Shown one piece after another: positions 5,736 to 12,848 of a stretch of DNA of 14,718 bases. The notes beneath the pieces were generated by a model, which did no database searches, had not been told where the DNA came from, and saw nothing but the letters and a program-made list of their open reading frames with translations. Source of the stretch: JBDRTU01 sp043823825. GTDB taxonomy: Bacteria; Patescibacteriota; Patescibacteriia; Veblenbacterales; UBA10138. Every line of letters starts with the position of its first letter. Position 1 is the first letter of the stretch. The DNA is taken from the NCBI GenBank assembly GCA_043823825.1, contig JBDRTU010000019.1, positions 1 to 14,718 on the forward strand. The letters run 5' to 3'. The position numbers and the translations under genes were made by a program.

Positions 5736-5861
5736 ATAAATGGTATTTAGTTTATATTTTATCCCTGGCTATGGGCGAGTATTTATAAAATTAACATATA
5801 TTTTCTTTAAAACCTAGAACTTAAGTCTAAAAAAGAACACAATAAACACATAAAAAATAAG

Positions 5862-5890
5862 TTGACAAAGGGCAAAAAATGTGATAGTAT
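5862..5890 (+). promoter_or_regulatory. Strong promoter of the giant surface-protein gene
   Basis: A perfect -35 TTGACA (5862-5867), 17-bp spacer and -10 TAGTAT (5885-5890) place the start near 5897, leaving an unusually long leader of about 80 nt before the ATG at 5978. The upstream part of the 242-bp intergenic region (5736-5860) shows no other clear element. Confidence 0.85.
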
Positions 5891-5901
5891 AAAGGTAAAT
5901 G

Positions 5902-5923
5902 GAGCTAAAAAGGCTCATTTTTT
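5902..5923 (+). promoter_or_regulatory. Small hairpin plus T-run in the leader (possible attenuator)
   Basis: GAGC (5902-5905) and GCTC (5913-5916) form a 4-bp stem with a 7-nt loop, followed by A and six T (5918-5923), a few nucleotides after the predicted start. The stem is weak, so termination is doubtful. It could be an early pause site or a 5'-end stabilising hairpin. Confidence 0.3.
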
Positions 5924-5977
5924 AATTGTTTAATTAATCAAAATAAACATAAATCATAAAAATTAACACTATATCTT

Positions 5978-8900
5978 ATGCCAAAATATCTATTTAACGA
6001 TTTTTGGTGGCCAACACATGGTCGAGAGTTTAGTCGAAAACTCTCATTGCCAATTGTAGCGATGGTAATAATATCGGTAGCTTTGTTCATGGGAGCTACT
6101 TTTTTTGTACCAGCGTTTGCTCAAGAAGCCACTACAGATACAGCATTACCAATAGTTGATGATACTGCACCACCTCCATCACCAACTGATGATCCACCGC
6201 CAGTTGTAGATACAACGACAACAGGTGAACCAGGTGGTTCTACAACAACAACTCCTGACGCTACTGCACCACCGGTGGATAAATTTTCTGAAGATGTAAT
6301 ACTTGACGAAACAGTAACTTTTGAAGATCTAGGCGCAAAGGAAGCCACTATTTTGCCCGACAGTACTTGGCATGGTTTTAAGCGTTTCGGCCGCAATATT
6401 CAGGAAACCTTTACTTTTAATCCTATAAAAAAAGCGGAAGTTAAGTTGCAGCACGCAAACCAGCAGTTGTCTGAGGTAAAACAAATGCTAGAGGAGAAAG
6501 GTGTTGATAAAATTAATCCTAATGCTTTAGAGAATTCCATTAGTGTATTTAAAGACAAGTTAGGTGAAGTAAGAGGGCAGGCGGTAGAACTTAAGCAGGC
6601 GGGTGATGCTAACCCAGAGGTGATTGATAATTTCTTAAATGAATTAACTGATAAACAATTTAAACAGCAAAAAGTGTTAGATGGTTTTGTTAGGGAGGTT
6701 TTAGAAGTAAAGCAAGCAGCGGGCGATGAAGCTAGTCCCACTATGAATAATATAATTAATATTGTTGAAGACACTAAGGATAATGTAATAGAAAATTTTG
6801 CTGGTATGTTGACTGAAGTAGGAGCCCCAGAAAAAGTTGAGGGGCGTTTAACTCAAGCGATTGCTAACCAAAAGGGGTCTGAGTTTAACGATCTAAAACA
6901 TTTAGAAATGCTAAAGAAAATTTCTGATAAAGCCCCTACCAGTATTAAAGAAGCGATTAAGCAAGCAGAAAAGAATACAATTACCAATTTTGAAACCAAA
7001 GTTAAAGCTTTGCCACCATCGGAACGAGCAAACCAGTTCAAGAAATATATTAAAGATTCTACAGCTGATGAAACAAAATTGGTGGGCTTATTAAATGAAA
7101 TTAAGTTTTCTTCCAACATTCCAGCTGATATCTTAGCTAAAATAGAGGAAGCCAAAGAAATAGCCGTCAGGAAGTTTGAAAATAAGCTAAAATTAATTGA
7201 AGATCAGACAGTAGAAGAAAGATTTTTCAGAAACTTCAGCAACGATGATGTTGGCGACTTGGTGGCTATGGAAGATTTTAAAAATCGTATGAAAAAGGGT
7301 ACCGAAGGAGCTAGATTAATGGGGGAAAGGCATGATCAATCAATTGAGGCTTTCAAGAAAACATTTACTGACTTAGATTCACAATTGCAGGCGGATAAAT
7401 TCCAGAAATTATCCCAAGAGATGTTAATCAATCCTTCACCTAAGACTTTTAAGTTATTGCAAACATTGGAGGATGGAGTAAGATCTGACCCTGTTAAGGC
7501 AGCATTTTTAGATGAGGTTCAGAAGGATATGAAGCGAAATTTTGAAAATCAGTTTCGTCGTGAAGGTGACCGTTTTATGGACCGCATGTCTTCATTTGAT
7601 CCTTATGATCTAGCAGCTTTTGAGGGAATAGATTTTGATGAAGAGTTAACCGATCGTTTTGCCTTACAAAATGCAAAAAAATTCAAGGATCAATTTAAAG
7701 AAATTAACGATCCTGATGAATTTGATATTTACCGTGAAAGGTTCTTTGGTGTTCCTGAATTCGTGGTTAATGAAATTAGGCAGAATGATATTGGTTTCCA
7801 AGATGCTATGCAGTTTAAGGTTAGAAAGATGGAAACAGTGAGAGCAGAACGAGAACGCGAGATGGCTAGCGCTGTGCTTGACTACCAGGAGCGTGAATTA
7901 AATTTCCAAGCTGACAGGGTACAGCGCCAAACAGAAGAAGAGTTTTGGAATCAGCTAAATCAAGCAGACCCCAATGATTTTGAAACCCGCAAAAATCTTT
8001 GGGAAAATAAAATTAATAATCAGTATCAGTTAGTAGAACAACGGTTTGGTGAGCAACAGAGAATTTTTGAAGAGCGTATGCAAATGGATCCTTGGTGTGA
8101 TGAGTTATGCCGCGAAATTCAATTAGCTTCCTTAGAACAGCAATTACGTCATGAGAAAGAGCGCTTAGGAGACGATTTATTATATGAACAAAGACGTATA
8201 GAAATCGAGCAAACTCGTAATAATCAGCCTGGTCCTTTCGGTGGTCCGGCCTGTGATACACCAGAATCATGCGAAGTATTTTGTCAGGCTAATCAAAGTG
8301 CTCCAGAATGTCGCTGGTTTACAGAAAAAATAACTATTAAGCAGTGTCCTTTCCCGGGATATTGGGATCCCTCAATTAATGACTGCCGCTATCCTGATAA
8401 TGCGCCAAGACCACCCAGTGGGCCAATGCCAGCTTGTCAGCCAGGTCAATTCTTTGACTTTAAAGTTAACACTTGTGTAACTGATCCTTATTATAAACCA
8501 CCTACTGATTTTCAGCAGTGCGGTTGGGGTACTCATTGGAATGACATCAAGGAATATTGTGAGCCGGATTTCTTCGGCCCACAGCCGATAATTAACGGTC
8601 CTTTCCCTGGTGAACCTTATCCTGGTGGACCTGAGCCTTATCCAGGTGGACCTTATCCAATGCCATATCCTGGTAATTTTTGTGGCCCAGGTATGTATTG
8701 GGATGATGGCGCACGCGAATGTATTCCTGATAATTACCAACAATGTGGTCCTAATTCCTATTTTGACTTTTATGAAGGCCGTTGTAAGTCAGAGTGGCAA
8801 GATTGTGGTTCGGGCGCCTACTGGGATGCTCGTACTGAATCCTGTCAAAAAGAACAGTATACGCAACCTAAACTAGGTCAGTGTCCTCCAGGGTTTACTG

Positions 8901-10636
8901 CAAATGAAGTTGATCAATGTGTGCCAAGCTGGAAAACAACACCAGTGCCAGGACCTTATCCAGCGCCAGTACCCTTGCCAATGCCTGGCCCTTACCCTGG
9001 TCCCCAGCCTTGTCCACTAAATTATTATTGGGATAATTTCAGTAATACCTGTGTAACTGGTAGTGATGTGAAACAGCCAACGCCAGTACCGCCCGGTGCA
9101 TGTCCCACTACAGTGGAACCAGTTTGTGGTAGCGATAATAAAACCTACGATAATAAGTGTTTGGCTCAAAAAGCTAGCACTACAGTTAAGTATTATGGTC
9201 GTTGTTCCGCCATTGATAACACGCAGAGTTGTAGTAATGGTACTTGGTGGGAGCCAAGATTAAATAAGTGTTTAAATAATGGTGATTATACAGCTAGTAG
9301 GTCTGGCGACTGTACTTATGGATGGACCTGGATGTCGGAAGGTTATTGTACTAAAGATTCTTCCATAATTGGTGAATGCAAAACCTATTGTGAACCTGTT
9401 TGTACTGGTACCCGCTACTGCCAATATAATCAATTTGGCTGCGCTGATAGATGTGTAGAATCAAGTTACCCTGGTCCTAGTACGGGTGGATGTACACCTC
9501 CTGCTTGGTGGGACTCAATTACCCAGAGTTGTAAGCCAGGATCATCTACTACAGCCTGCAACTATAACGGTACTTGTGACTCGGGAGAATCCTCTGGTAG
9601 TTGTCCTGCAGATTGTGGTGGTTATGCTGATACTTGTAATTACGATGGTATTTGTCAGTCAACTGAAAGTTCATTATCATGTCCTCCTGACTGTGGTGGC
9701 GGTAATAATCAATCCTGTGGCTACAATAATACTTGTGCTCCAGGAGATTATTGTGCTGATACTGGGCGTGGATGGTGTTGTCCTAACGGTACTGTGATTT
9801 GTCCTGATGGTAGTTGTGTAAATAGTATGGCTGAATGTTCTAGCTCTGGCATGACTTGTGATTATGACGGTATTTGTGAATCTAATGAAGACAGCTGGAG
9901 CTGTTCAGCTGACTGCGGTGGTTCACCTGGTACTGGTAGTTGTCCCTCTGGTTTCCACTGGCATTCAGAATCCGGCGGTTTCTGTATTAACGATCAAGAG
10001 AATTATTCTGGAACTTGCTATGACAGCACTGGTAGTAATGTAATTACCTGCCCTAGCATGCCTAGTGGTTCCACTTATTGCCCACCTCCATCTTGGTGGG
10101 ATCCAGCAATGAATGCTTGTAACCCTGGTACTTCTACTACCGCCTGTAACTACAATGGGACTTGTGACTCGGGCGAATCTACCGGCAGTTGTCCGGCAGA
10201 TTGTGGTAGTAGTTCTGGTAATTGTCCCGCTGGACAGTATTGGTATGTACCACCCGCAGGCGGTACTGGTTGGTGTCAGACTAATGATGCCTCTGGTACT
10301 TATTGCCCACCTCCATCTTGGTGGGATCCAGCAATGAATGCTTGTAACCCTGGTACTACTTCTGGCTGGTGTGGAGATAATGTCTGCGATAGTAATGAAA
10401 CTTCTAGTATCTGTCCTTCTGACTGCGGTGGTGATTATGTACCTCCTCCACCAGAAGATAATTATGTACCTCCTCCACCTCCAGATAACCCGCCTCCTCC
10501 AGGTCCCGAGCCAGGAGTTGGATACCCAAGTGGTATAGATACTTATGGACAAATTAGTGGCGCAACTACTCAAGCATTACCCCCACGCGTTGGTTTCTTT
10601 AAGAGCATGCTTAATCTATTAAAGAGATTATTCTAG
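5978..10636 (+). CDS. Giant secreted Cys-rich protein with coiled-coil region and Kazal-like domain
   Basis: The 1552 residues run in this order. A 26-residue N-terminal extension precedes a signal peptide (cleavage near AFA-Q, about 48). A Pro/Thr/Asp-rich linker covers about 50-108. A DUF5667-like segment begins about 124 (ILPDSTWHGFKRFGR...FTFNPIKKAEVKL). A charged, largely helical region with coiled-coil character extends to about 750 and is almost free of Cys. A Cys-rich region (759 to about 1480) contains at least nine units of the form C-x-x-x-YWD-x-C, a Kazal-type domain (1042-1076: EPVCGSDNKTYDNKC), three PPP/A-WWD units, and five copies of C-x-Y-N/D-G-x-C-x3-E-x4-C-x2-DCG starting near 1194, 1220, 1294, 1390 and 1465. 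A Pro-rich stretch with YVPPPP repeats follows, and the protein ends in an amphipathic basic tail (GFFKSMLNLLKRLF). It is probably surface-exposed, with the helices as a stalk and the disulfide-rich part as a binding region. The function is unknown; host attachment or protease inhibition are guesses. Confidence 0.85.
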   Translation: MPKYLFNDFWWPTHGREFSRKLSLPIVAMVIISVALFMGATFFVPAFAQEATTDTALPIVDDTAPPPSPTDDPPPVVDTTTTGEPGGSTTTTPDATAPPVDKFSEDVILDETVTFEDLGAKEATILPDSTWHGFKRFGRNIQETFTFNPIKKAEVKLQHANQQLSEVKQMLEEKGVDKINPNALENSISVFKDKLGEVRGQAVELKQAGDANPEVIDNFLNELTDKQFKQQKVLDGFVREVLEVKQAAGDEASPTMNNIINIVEDTKDNVIENFAGMLTEVGAPEKVEGRLTQAIANQKGSEFNDLKHLEMLKKISDKAPTSIKEAIKQAEKNTITNFETKVKALPPSERANQFKKYIKDSTADETKLVGLLNEIKFSSNIPADILAKIEEAKEIAVRKFENKLKLIEDQTVEERFFRNFSNDDVGDLVAMEDFKNRMKKGTEGARLMGERHDQSIEAFKKTFTDLDSQLQADKFQKLSQEMLINPSPKTFKLLQTLEDGVRSDPVKAAFLDEVQKDMKRNFENQFRREGDRFMDRMSSFDPYDLAAFEGIDFDEELTDRFALQNAKKFKDQFKEINDPDEFDIYRERFFGVPEFVVNEIRQNDIGFQDAMQFKVRKMETVRAEREREMASAVLDYQERELNFQADRVQRQTEEEFWNQLNQADPNDFETRKNLWENKINNQYQLVEQRFGEQQRIFEERMQMDPWCDELCREIQLASLEQQLRHEKERLGDDLLYEQRRIEIEQTRNNQPGPFGGPACDTPESCEVFCQANQSAPECRWFTEKITIKQCPFPGYWDPSINDCRYPDNAPRPPSGPMPACQPGQFFDFKVNTCVTDPYYKPPTDFQQCGWGTHWNDIKEYCEPDFFGPQPIINGPFPGEPYPGGPEPYPGGPYPMPYPGNFCGPGMYWDDGARECIPDNYQQCGPNSYFDFYEGRCKSEWQDCGSGAYWDARTESCQKEQYTQPKLGQCPPGFTANEVDQCVPSWKTTPVPGPYPAPVPLPMPGPYPGPQPCPLNYYWDNFSNTCVTGSDVKQPTPVPPGACPTTVEPVCGSDNKTYDNKCLAQKASTTVKYYGRCSAIDNTQSCSNGTWWEPRLNKCLNNGDYTASRSGDCTYGWTWMSEGYCTKDSSIIGECKTYCEPVCTGTRYCQYNQFGCADRCVESSYPGPSTGGCTPPAWWDSITQSCKPGSSTTACNYNGTCDSGESSGSCPADCGGYADTCNYDGICQSTESSLSCPPDCGGGNNQSCGYNNTCAPGDYCADTGRGWCCPNGTVICPDGSCVNSMAECSSSGMTCDYDGICESNEDSWSCSADCGGSPGTGSCPSGFHWHSESGGFCINDQENYSGTCYDSTGSNVITCPSMPSGSTYCPPPSWWDPAMNACNPGTSTTACNYNGTCDSGESTGSCPADCGSSSGNCPAGQYWYVPPAGGTGWCQTNDASGTYCPPPSWWDPAMNACNPGTTSGWCGDNVCDSNETSSICPSDCGGDYVPPPPEDNYVPPPPPDNPPPPGPEPGVGYPSGIDTYGQISGATTQALPPRVGFFKSMLNLLKRLF
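10073..10357 (+). repeat. Exact 60-bp direct repeat within the giant gene
   Basis: Positions 10073-10132 and 10298-10357 appear identical at every base and both encode TYCPPPSWWDPAMNACNPGT. They are offset by exactly 225 bp (75 codons), so the duplication is in frame. A related, diverged unit lies at about 9492-9549. The flanking Cys-rich segments are similar at the protein level but diverged in DNA, which points to a recent duplication or conversion limited to this block. Confidence 0.9.
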
Positions 10637-10672
10637 CTATTTGACTATATCTTATTAGTTGAGATAATATTA

Positions 10673-11014
10673 ATGACTATGCACACTATTATGCAATCAA
10701 TCAATAAACGTTTGCTGGCAGGTATGCTTTTACTTTCCTTTTTAATGGTAGGTATTATGCTTGGTTATGGTTCAGGAATTAATGAAGGTACCAGTTTAAC
10801 TGTGGCGGAAGTAAAGGTTAATCATCTGGATTCACGCGTCCTTGGCGCGCAACAGTCTAATCTTTATGTTAATCCGTTCCACTTTGTTGATGCTAAAAAA
10901 GTGAAGTTTCCGGTTAGCCAAATTAAAGGTTGCCGAAATTACACCGAGTGTAGCAATGCCTGTGGCGATCCAGAGAATTTTGCCGCTTGCTCCGCCTGGT
11001 TTAAAGGCCAGTAG
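10673..11014 (+). CDS. Small membrane-anchored protein with a C-terminal four-Cys module
   Basis: This 113-residue protein has an N-terminal hydrophobic segment (about 14-34, RLLAGMLLLSFLMVGIMLGYG) acting as a signal anchor or signal peptide, a polar middle and a C-terminal Cys cluster. The cluster C-x5-C-x3-C-x8-C (GCRNYTEC...SAWF) has exactly the spacing of the first Cys cluster of the giant protein encoded 36 bp upstream. The pair is likely co-transcribed, since no terminator is visible between them and one follows this gene. Three in-frame ATGs (10673, 10679, 10691) could start it; the first is chosen by default, and none has a Shine-Dalgarno sequence. I do not recognise a named family. 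Confidence 0.75.
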   Translation: MTMHTIMQSINKRLLAGMLLLSFLMVGIMLGYGSGINEGTSLTVAEVKVNHLDSRVLGAQQSNLYVNPFHFVDAKKVKFPVSQIKGCRNYTECSNACGDPENFAACSAWFKGQ

Positions 11015-11034
11015 TAACTTTGTAGAAGATTATA

Positions 11035-11076
11035 AAAAGCCCCCGCTCCGCCAGCCCCGGCGGACGAGGGGCTTTT
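11035..11076. terminator. Bidirectional intrinsic terminator between convergent genes
   Basis: AAAAGCCCC (11035-11043) pairs perfectly with GGGGCTTTT (11068-11076). Inside lies a second stem, TCCGCC/GGCGGA (11047-11052/11059-11064). T-runs follow on both strands, so it can end the plus-strand giant-protein mRNA and the minus-strand CHRD-like transcript. Confidence 0.85.
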
Positions 11077-11093
11077 GGTTTTTCTTGATTTAA

Positions 11094-11588
11094 TTATTCT
11101 AGAATTAACTCAGTATCATCCTCAACAATTAGATCACTAATAATATCTGCGCAGCCAACAGAGATACCTAACTCTTCGCTTGATTTATGTATATTAATAG
11201 CCAATGGTAATTGGGAAAATAAATCATCTAGAGAAACATCTAACACTGTTTCTGATTTACCGTTTATAGGGTAAGTAAGTGAGTATTTAATATCACCAAG
11301 ATTTGAGCAAGAACCAATATTGATGTGAGCGGGTTGAATTATGTCAGCCGGCGCGCCTGTTAAAGATAATTTTACTACGGTTTGATATCCGAATTCAGAT
11401 AAAGTAACAATTCCGCTTTGCCCAGAGTTTGTTTGTTCCACAAGAGGAGCAGTTACAACTACGGGTGGGCTGCCAATTTCCTCAGGCAAGCCCGTTAACT
11501 CGTTATTAGCTGGTCGGCTGTTTAAATAAAATACAGCGACACCGACTATTAAGATAGCAATAATTAAAAGCAAGCCTTTATTTTGCAT
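11094..11588 (-). CDS. Exported CHRD/Cu-Zn SOD-like domain protein
   Basis: This 164-residue protein has an N-terminal hydrophobic helix (about 5-22, signal anchor), a Pro/Val-rich linker and a beta-sandwich-like domain from about 55. The pattern SGIVTLSEFGYQTVVKLSLTG, then QPAHINIGSC (H88, C94), then PLAINIHKS (H134) and VGCADI (C146), follows small CHRD or superoxide-dismutase-like exported domains. In those domains a PAHIH-x-G-x-C strand and an NVHKS strand are conserved, and the two Cys probably form a disulfide. The full Cu/Zn ligand set of real superoxide dismutases is not visible, so enzymatic activity is not claimed. It follows the pseudopilin-like gene by 23 bp, probably in one operon. 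No Shine-Dalgarno sequence is visible. Confidence 0.65.
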   Translation of the reverse strand: MQNKGLLLIIAILIVGVAVFYLNSRPANNELTGLPEEIGSPPVVVTAPLVEQTNSGQSGIVTLSEFGYQTVVKLSLTGAPADIIQPAHINIGSCSNLGDIKYSLTYPINGKSETVLDVSLDDLFSQLPLAINIHKSSEELGISVGCADIISDLIVEDDTELILE

Positions 11589-11611
11589 AAAATTACTTGG
11601 TTAATTGTTAG

Positions 11612-12079
11612 TTATTCTATAGGTTTATATAAATCTGGATCAATAGTTCTCTCAAAACAGTGCTTGCCCGCTGGATGTTGCCAATTATCAGTGACGGGTG
11701 GAAAGGGACGCGTGAGAACTCGCTCGGGTAGAGGTTTAGTTAATGCATGTTCGCTCACCCCTTCACTAACTAAATTAAAATTGGAACAAAGATTGAAGCT
11801 TAAATCGCCAGTTACTTCATAATCATAAGCAGTACCAGTTTCAGGGTCTAAGGGCGATCGCCAACCAGAAATATTGTCGATTAAATCATCTAGCGTCGCT
11901 GGCAGTTGCTCCTTACTTTGCCAGTAGTTGATAATTTGCCACTGGATGTTTTCTAAATCCGAGACCCTCTGTTCATCAGCTCGTCTTAATCTTTCGTCAG
12001 TTGGTGAACCTACAATAAAAAAGCCAGCGATGACTGCGATCGCGACAATGGCTATAATAATATAGGAAAAATATTTCAT
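11612..12079 (-). CDS. Pseudopilin-like membrane-anchored protein, DUF5671 partner
   Basis: This 155-residue protein has an N-terminal membrane helix (MKYFSYIIIAIVAIAVIAGFF) and a pilin-like globular part. DEQRVSDLENIQWQIINYW is the helix, LPATLDDLIDNISGW the LP-x-x-L-x-x-L motif, PLDPETGTAYDYEV the DP-x-TG-x-Y-x-Y motif, and NWQHPAGKHCFERTID the closing loop. This matches the soluble fold of type II secretion or type IV pseudopilins and a family I recall beside DUF5671 genes in Patescibacteria. No prepilin peptidase site (G followed by F/M and E) is obvious, so it may be a non-processed relative. The frame opens further upstream only to a TTG at 12118, so the ATG at 12079 is preferred; AGG directly precedes it. 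The two Cys (in NLCSNF and KHCFER) may pair. Confidence 0.72.
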   Translation of the reverse strand: MKYFSYIIIAIVAIAVIAGFFIVGSPTDERLRRADEQRVSDLENIQWQIINYWQSKEQLPATLDDLIDNISGWRSPLDPETGTAYDYEVTGDLSFNLCSNFNLVSEGVSEHALTKPLPERVLTRPFPPVTDNWQHPAGKHCFERTIDPDLYKPIE

Positions 12080-12105
12080 CCTGAATAACAACTTTGCTCG
12101 GCAAT

Positions 12106-12114
12106 AATATACCA
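12106..12114 (-). promoter_or_regulatory. Possible extended -10 promoter of the pseudopilin-like gene
   Basis: On the minus strand TGGTATATT (12114-12106) is an extended -10 (TG-N-TATATT). The predicted start near 12099 gives a leader of about 20 nt to the ATG at 12079. No good -35 was seen, and transcription may instead continue from the DUF5671 gene. Confidence 0.35.
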
Positions 12115-12221
12115 GCAATTAATAGTTAGAGTGTTATTTGATAAATAATTATTATCCATGATCTATGAATGATTTATAAATTACCAAGGTGAGTATAAGC
12201 AAAGTTGTATCACGGGATAAA

Positions 12222-12704
12222 TTATTCAGCTTTATTTACTTTTAAATCCCAAAAGTAGTAAGTAAAGGTAGCTCCGGCTACAAAAAATACCGCTAGAACT
12301 TTTAGTAAGAATCTAGTGGTTAGTTCACCACCCATAAAGTTATAAATAAGAGAAACCAGATCGCCGATAATAATTACTGCTGCAGCAAATAAGGTAAAGT
12401 AAATAAGCCAGCGGCGAATACGAAGGCTTCTTTTTACCGGTTCTTTTAAGTAACTTCTATTGAGATACCAGTTGGTCAGTAGGTATACTGGAAAAACTAT
12501 TACTAGAGAAGATAAAGACCAGCGAATACCCCTAACTGCCGCTTGCTTAGTGTAATAGTCGGATTCTAAGATATCTGGAATTAGAATGTTTATGTATTGA
12601 AACAACAGCACTAAAAAACTAATAGCGCTGAAATATAGCGATAAAATAGCTAATAAGTGTAGAAAAAAGTCTTTAGGTGAGGTTTTGAGCTTTTTTTCCT
12701 CCAT
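12222..12704 (-). CDS. DUF5671 four-helix membrane protein
   Basis: This 160-residue integral membrane protein has four predicted helices: FFLHLLAILSLYFSAISFLVLLF, WSLSSLVIVFPVYLLTNWYL, LIYFTLFAAAVIIIGDLVSLIY and LLKVLAVFFVAGATFTYYF. The motifs SPKDFFLHLLAILSLY, FPVYLL, GDLVSLIYNFMGGELTTRF and TFTYYFWDL match what I recall of DUF5671, which is typical of Patescibacteria and of unknown function. The frame extends eight codons further to a TTG (12728), but ATG 12704 is the better start because the longer version would overlap the predicted -10 box (12719-12724). The gene lies 142 bp upstream of the pseudopilin-like start on the same strand, a recurrent pairing that suggests a joint envelope role. 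Confidence 0.85.
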   Translation of the reverse strand: MEEKKLKTSPKDFFLHLLAILSLYFSAISFLVLLFQYINILIPDILESDYYTKQAAVRGIRWSLSSLVIVFPVYLLTNWYLNRSYLKEPVKRSLRIRRWLIYFTLFAAAVIIIGDLVSLIYNFMGGELTTRFLLKVLAVFFVAGATFTYYFWDLKVNKAE

Positions 12705-12718
12705 ATAGTTGTATATAG

Positions 12719-12748
12719 AGTATATCAAATAAAGATTAATTTTTGCAA
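12719..12748 (-). promoter_or_regulatory. Probable promoter of the DUF5671 gene
   Basis: On the minus strand TTGCAA (12748-12743) and TATACT (12724-12719) have an 18-bp spacer. The start near 12713 leaves a very short leader (about 9 nt) before ATG 12704. Upstream, CCCACA (12771-12776) and TGTGGG (12791-12796) could form a hairpin of unknown purpose. Confidence 0.5.
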
Positions 12749-12801
12749 TTAGGTGTATATATAGTAAACCCCCACATTAATATGTTAGTTTGTGGGTAGA
12801 T

Positions 12802-12834
12802 AAAAAGCGCCCCGGGCACTACACAGGGCGCTTT
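12802..12834 (-). terminator. Intrinsic terminator of the triple-repeat protein gene
   Basis: AAAGCGCCC (12804-12812) pairs with GGGCGCTTT (12826-12834) around a 13-nt loop. On the minus strand the stem is followed by five T (12806-12802), 14 nt after the stop codon of the gene ending at 12849. Confidence 0.85.
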
Positions 12835-12848
12835 CGCAATGCAATTTA

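Noticed and set aside
9101..10438. CRISPR-like array in the repetitive 3' part of the giant gene
   Set aside because: Repeats are in frame, coding, irregularly spaced and mostly diverged; no constant spacer length.
9965..10573. 202-codon minus-strand ORF opposite the 3' part of the giant gene
   Set aside because: Low-complexity R/T/I/S/W composition is the antisense shadow of the Cys/Gly-rich repeats; no independent start signals.
11612..12118. Longer pseudopilin-like protein starting at TTG 12118
   Set aside because: The extra 13 residues add a charged segment before the membrane helix and would overlap the predicted extended -10; ATG 12079 starts directly at the helix.
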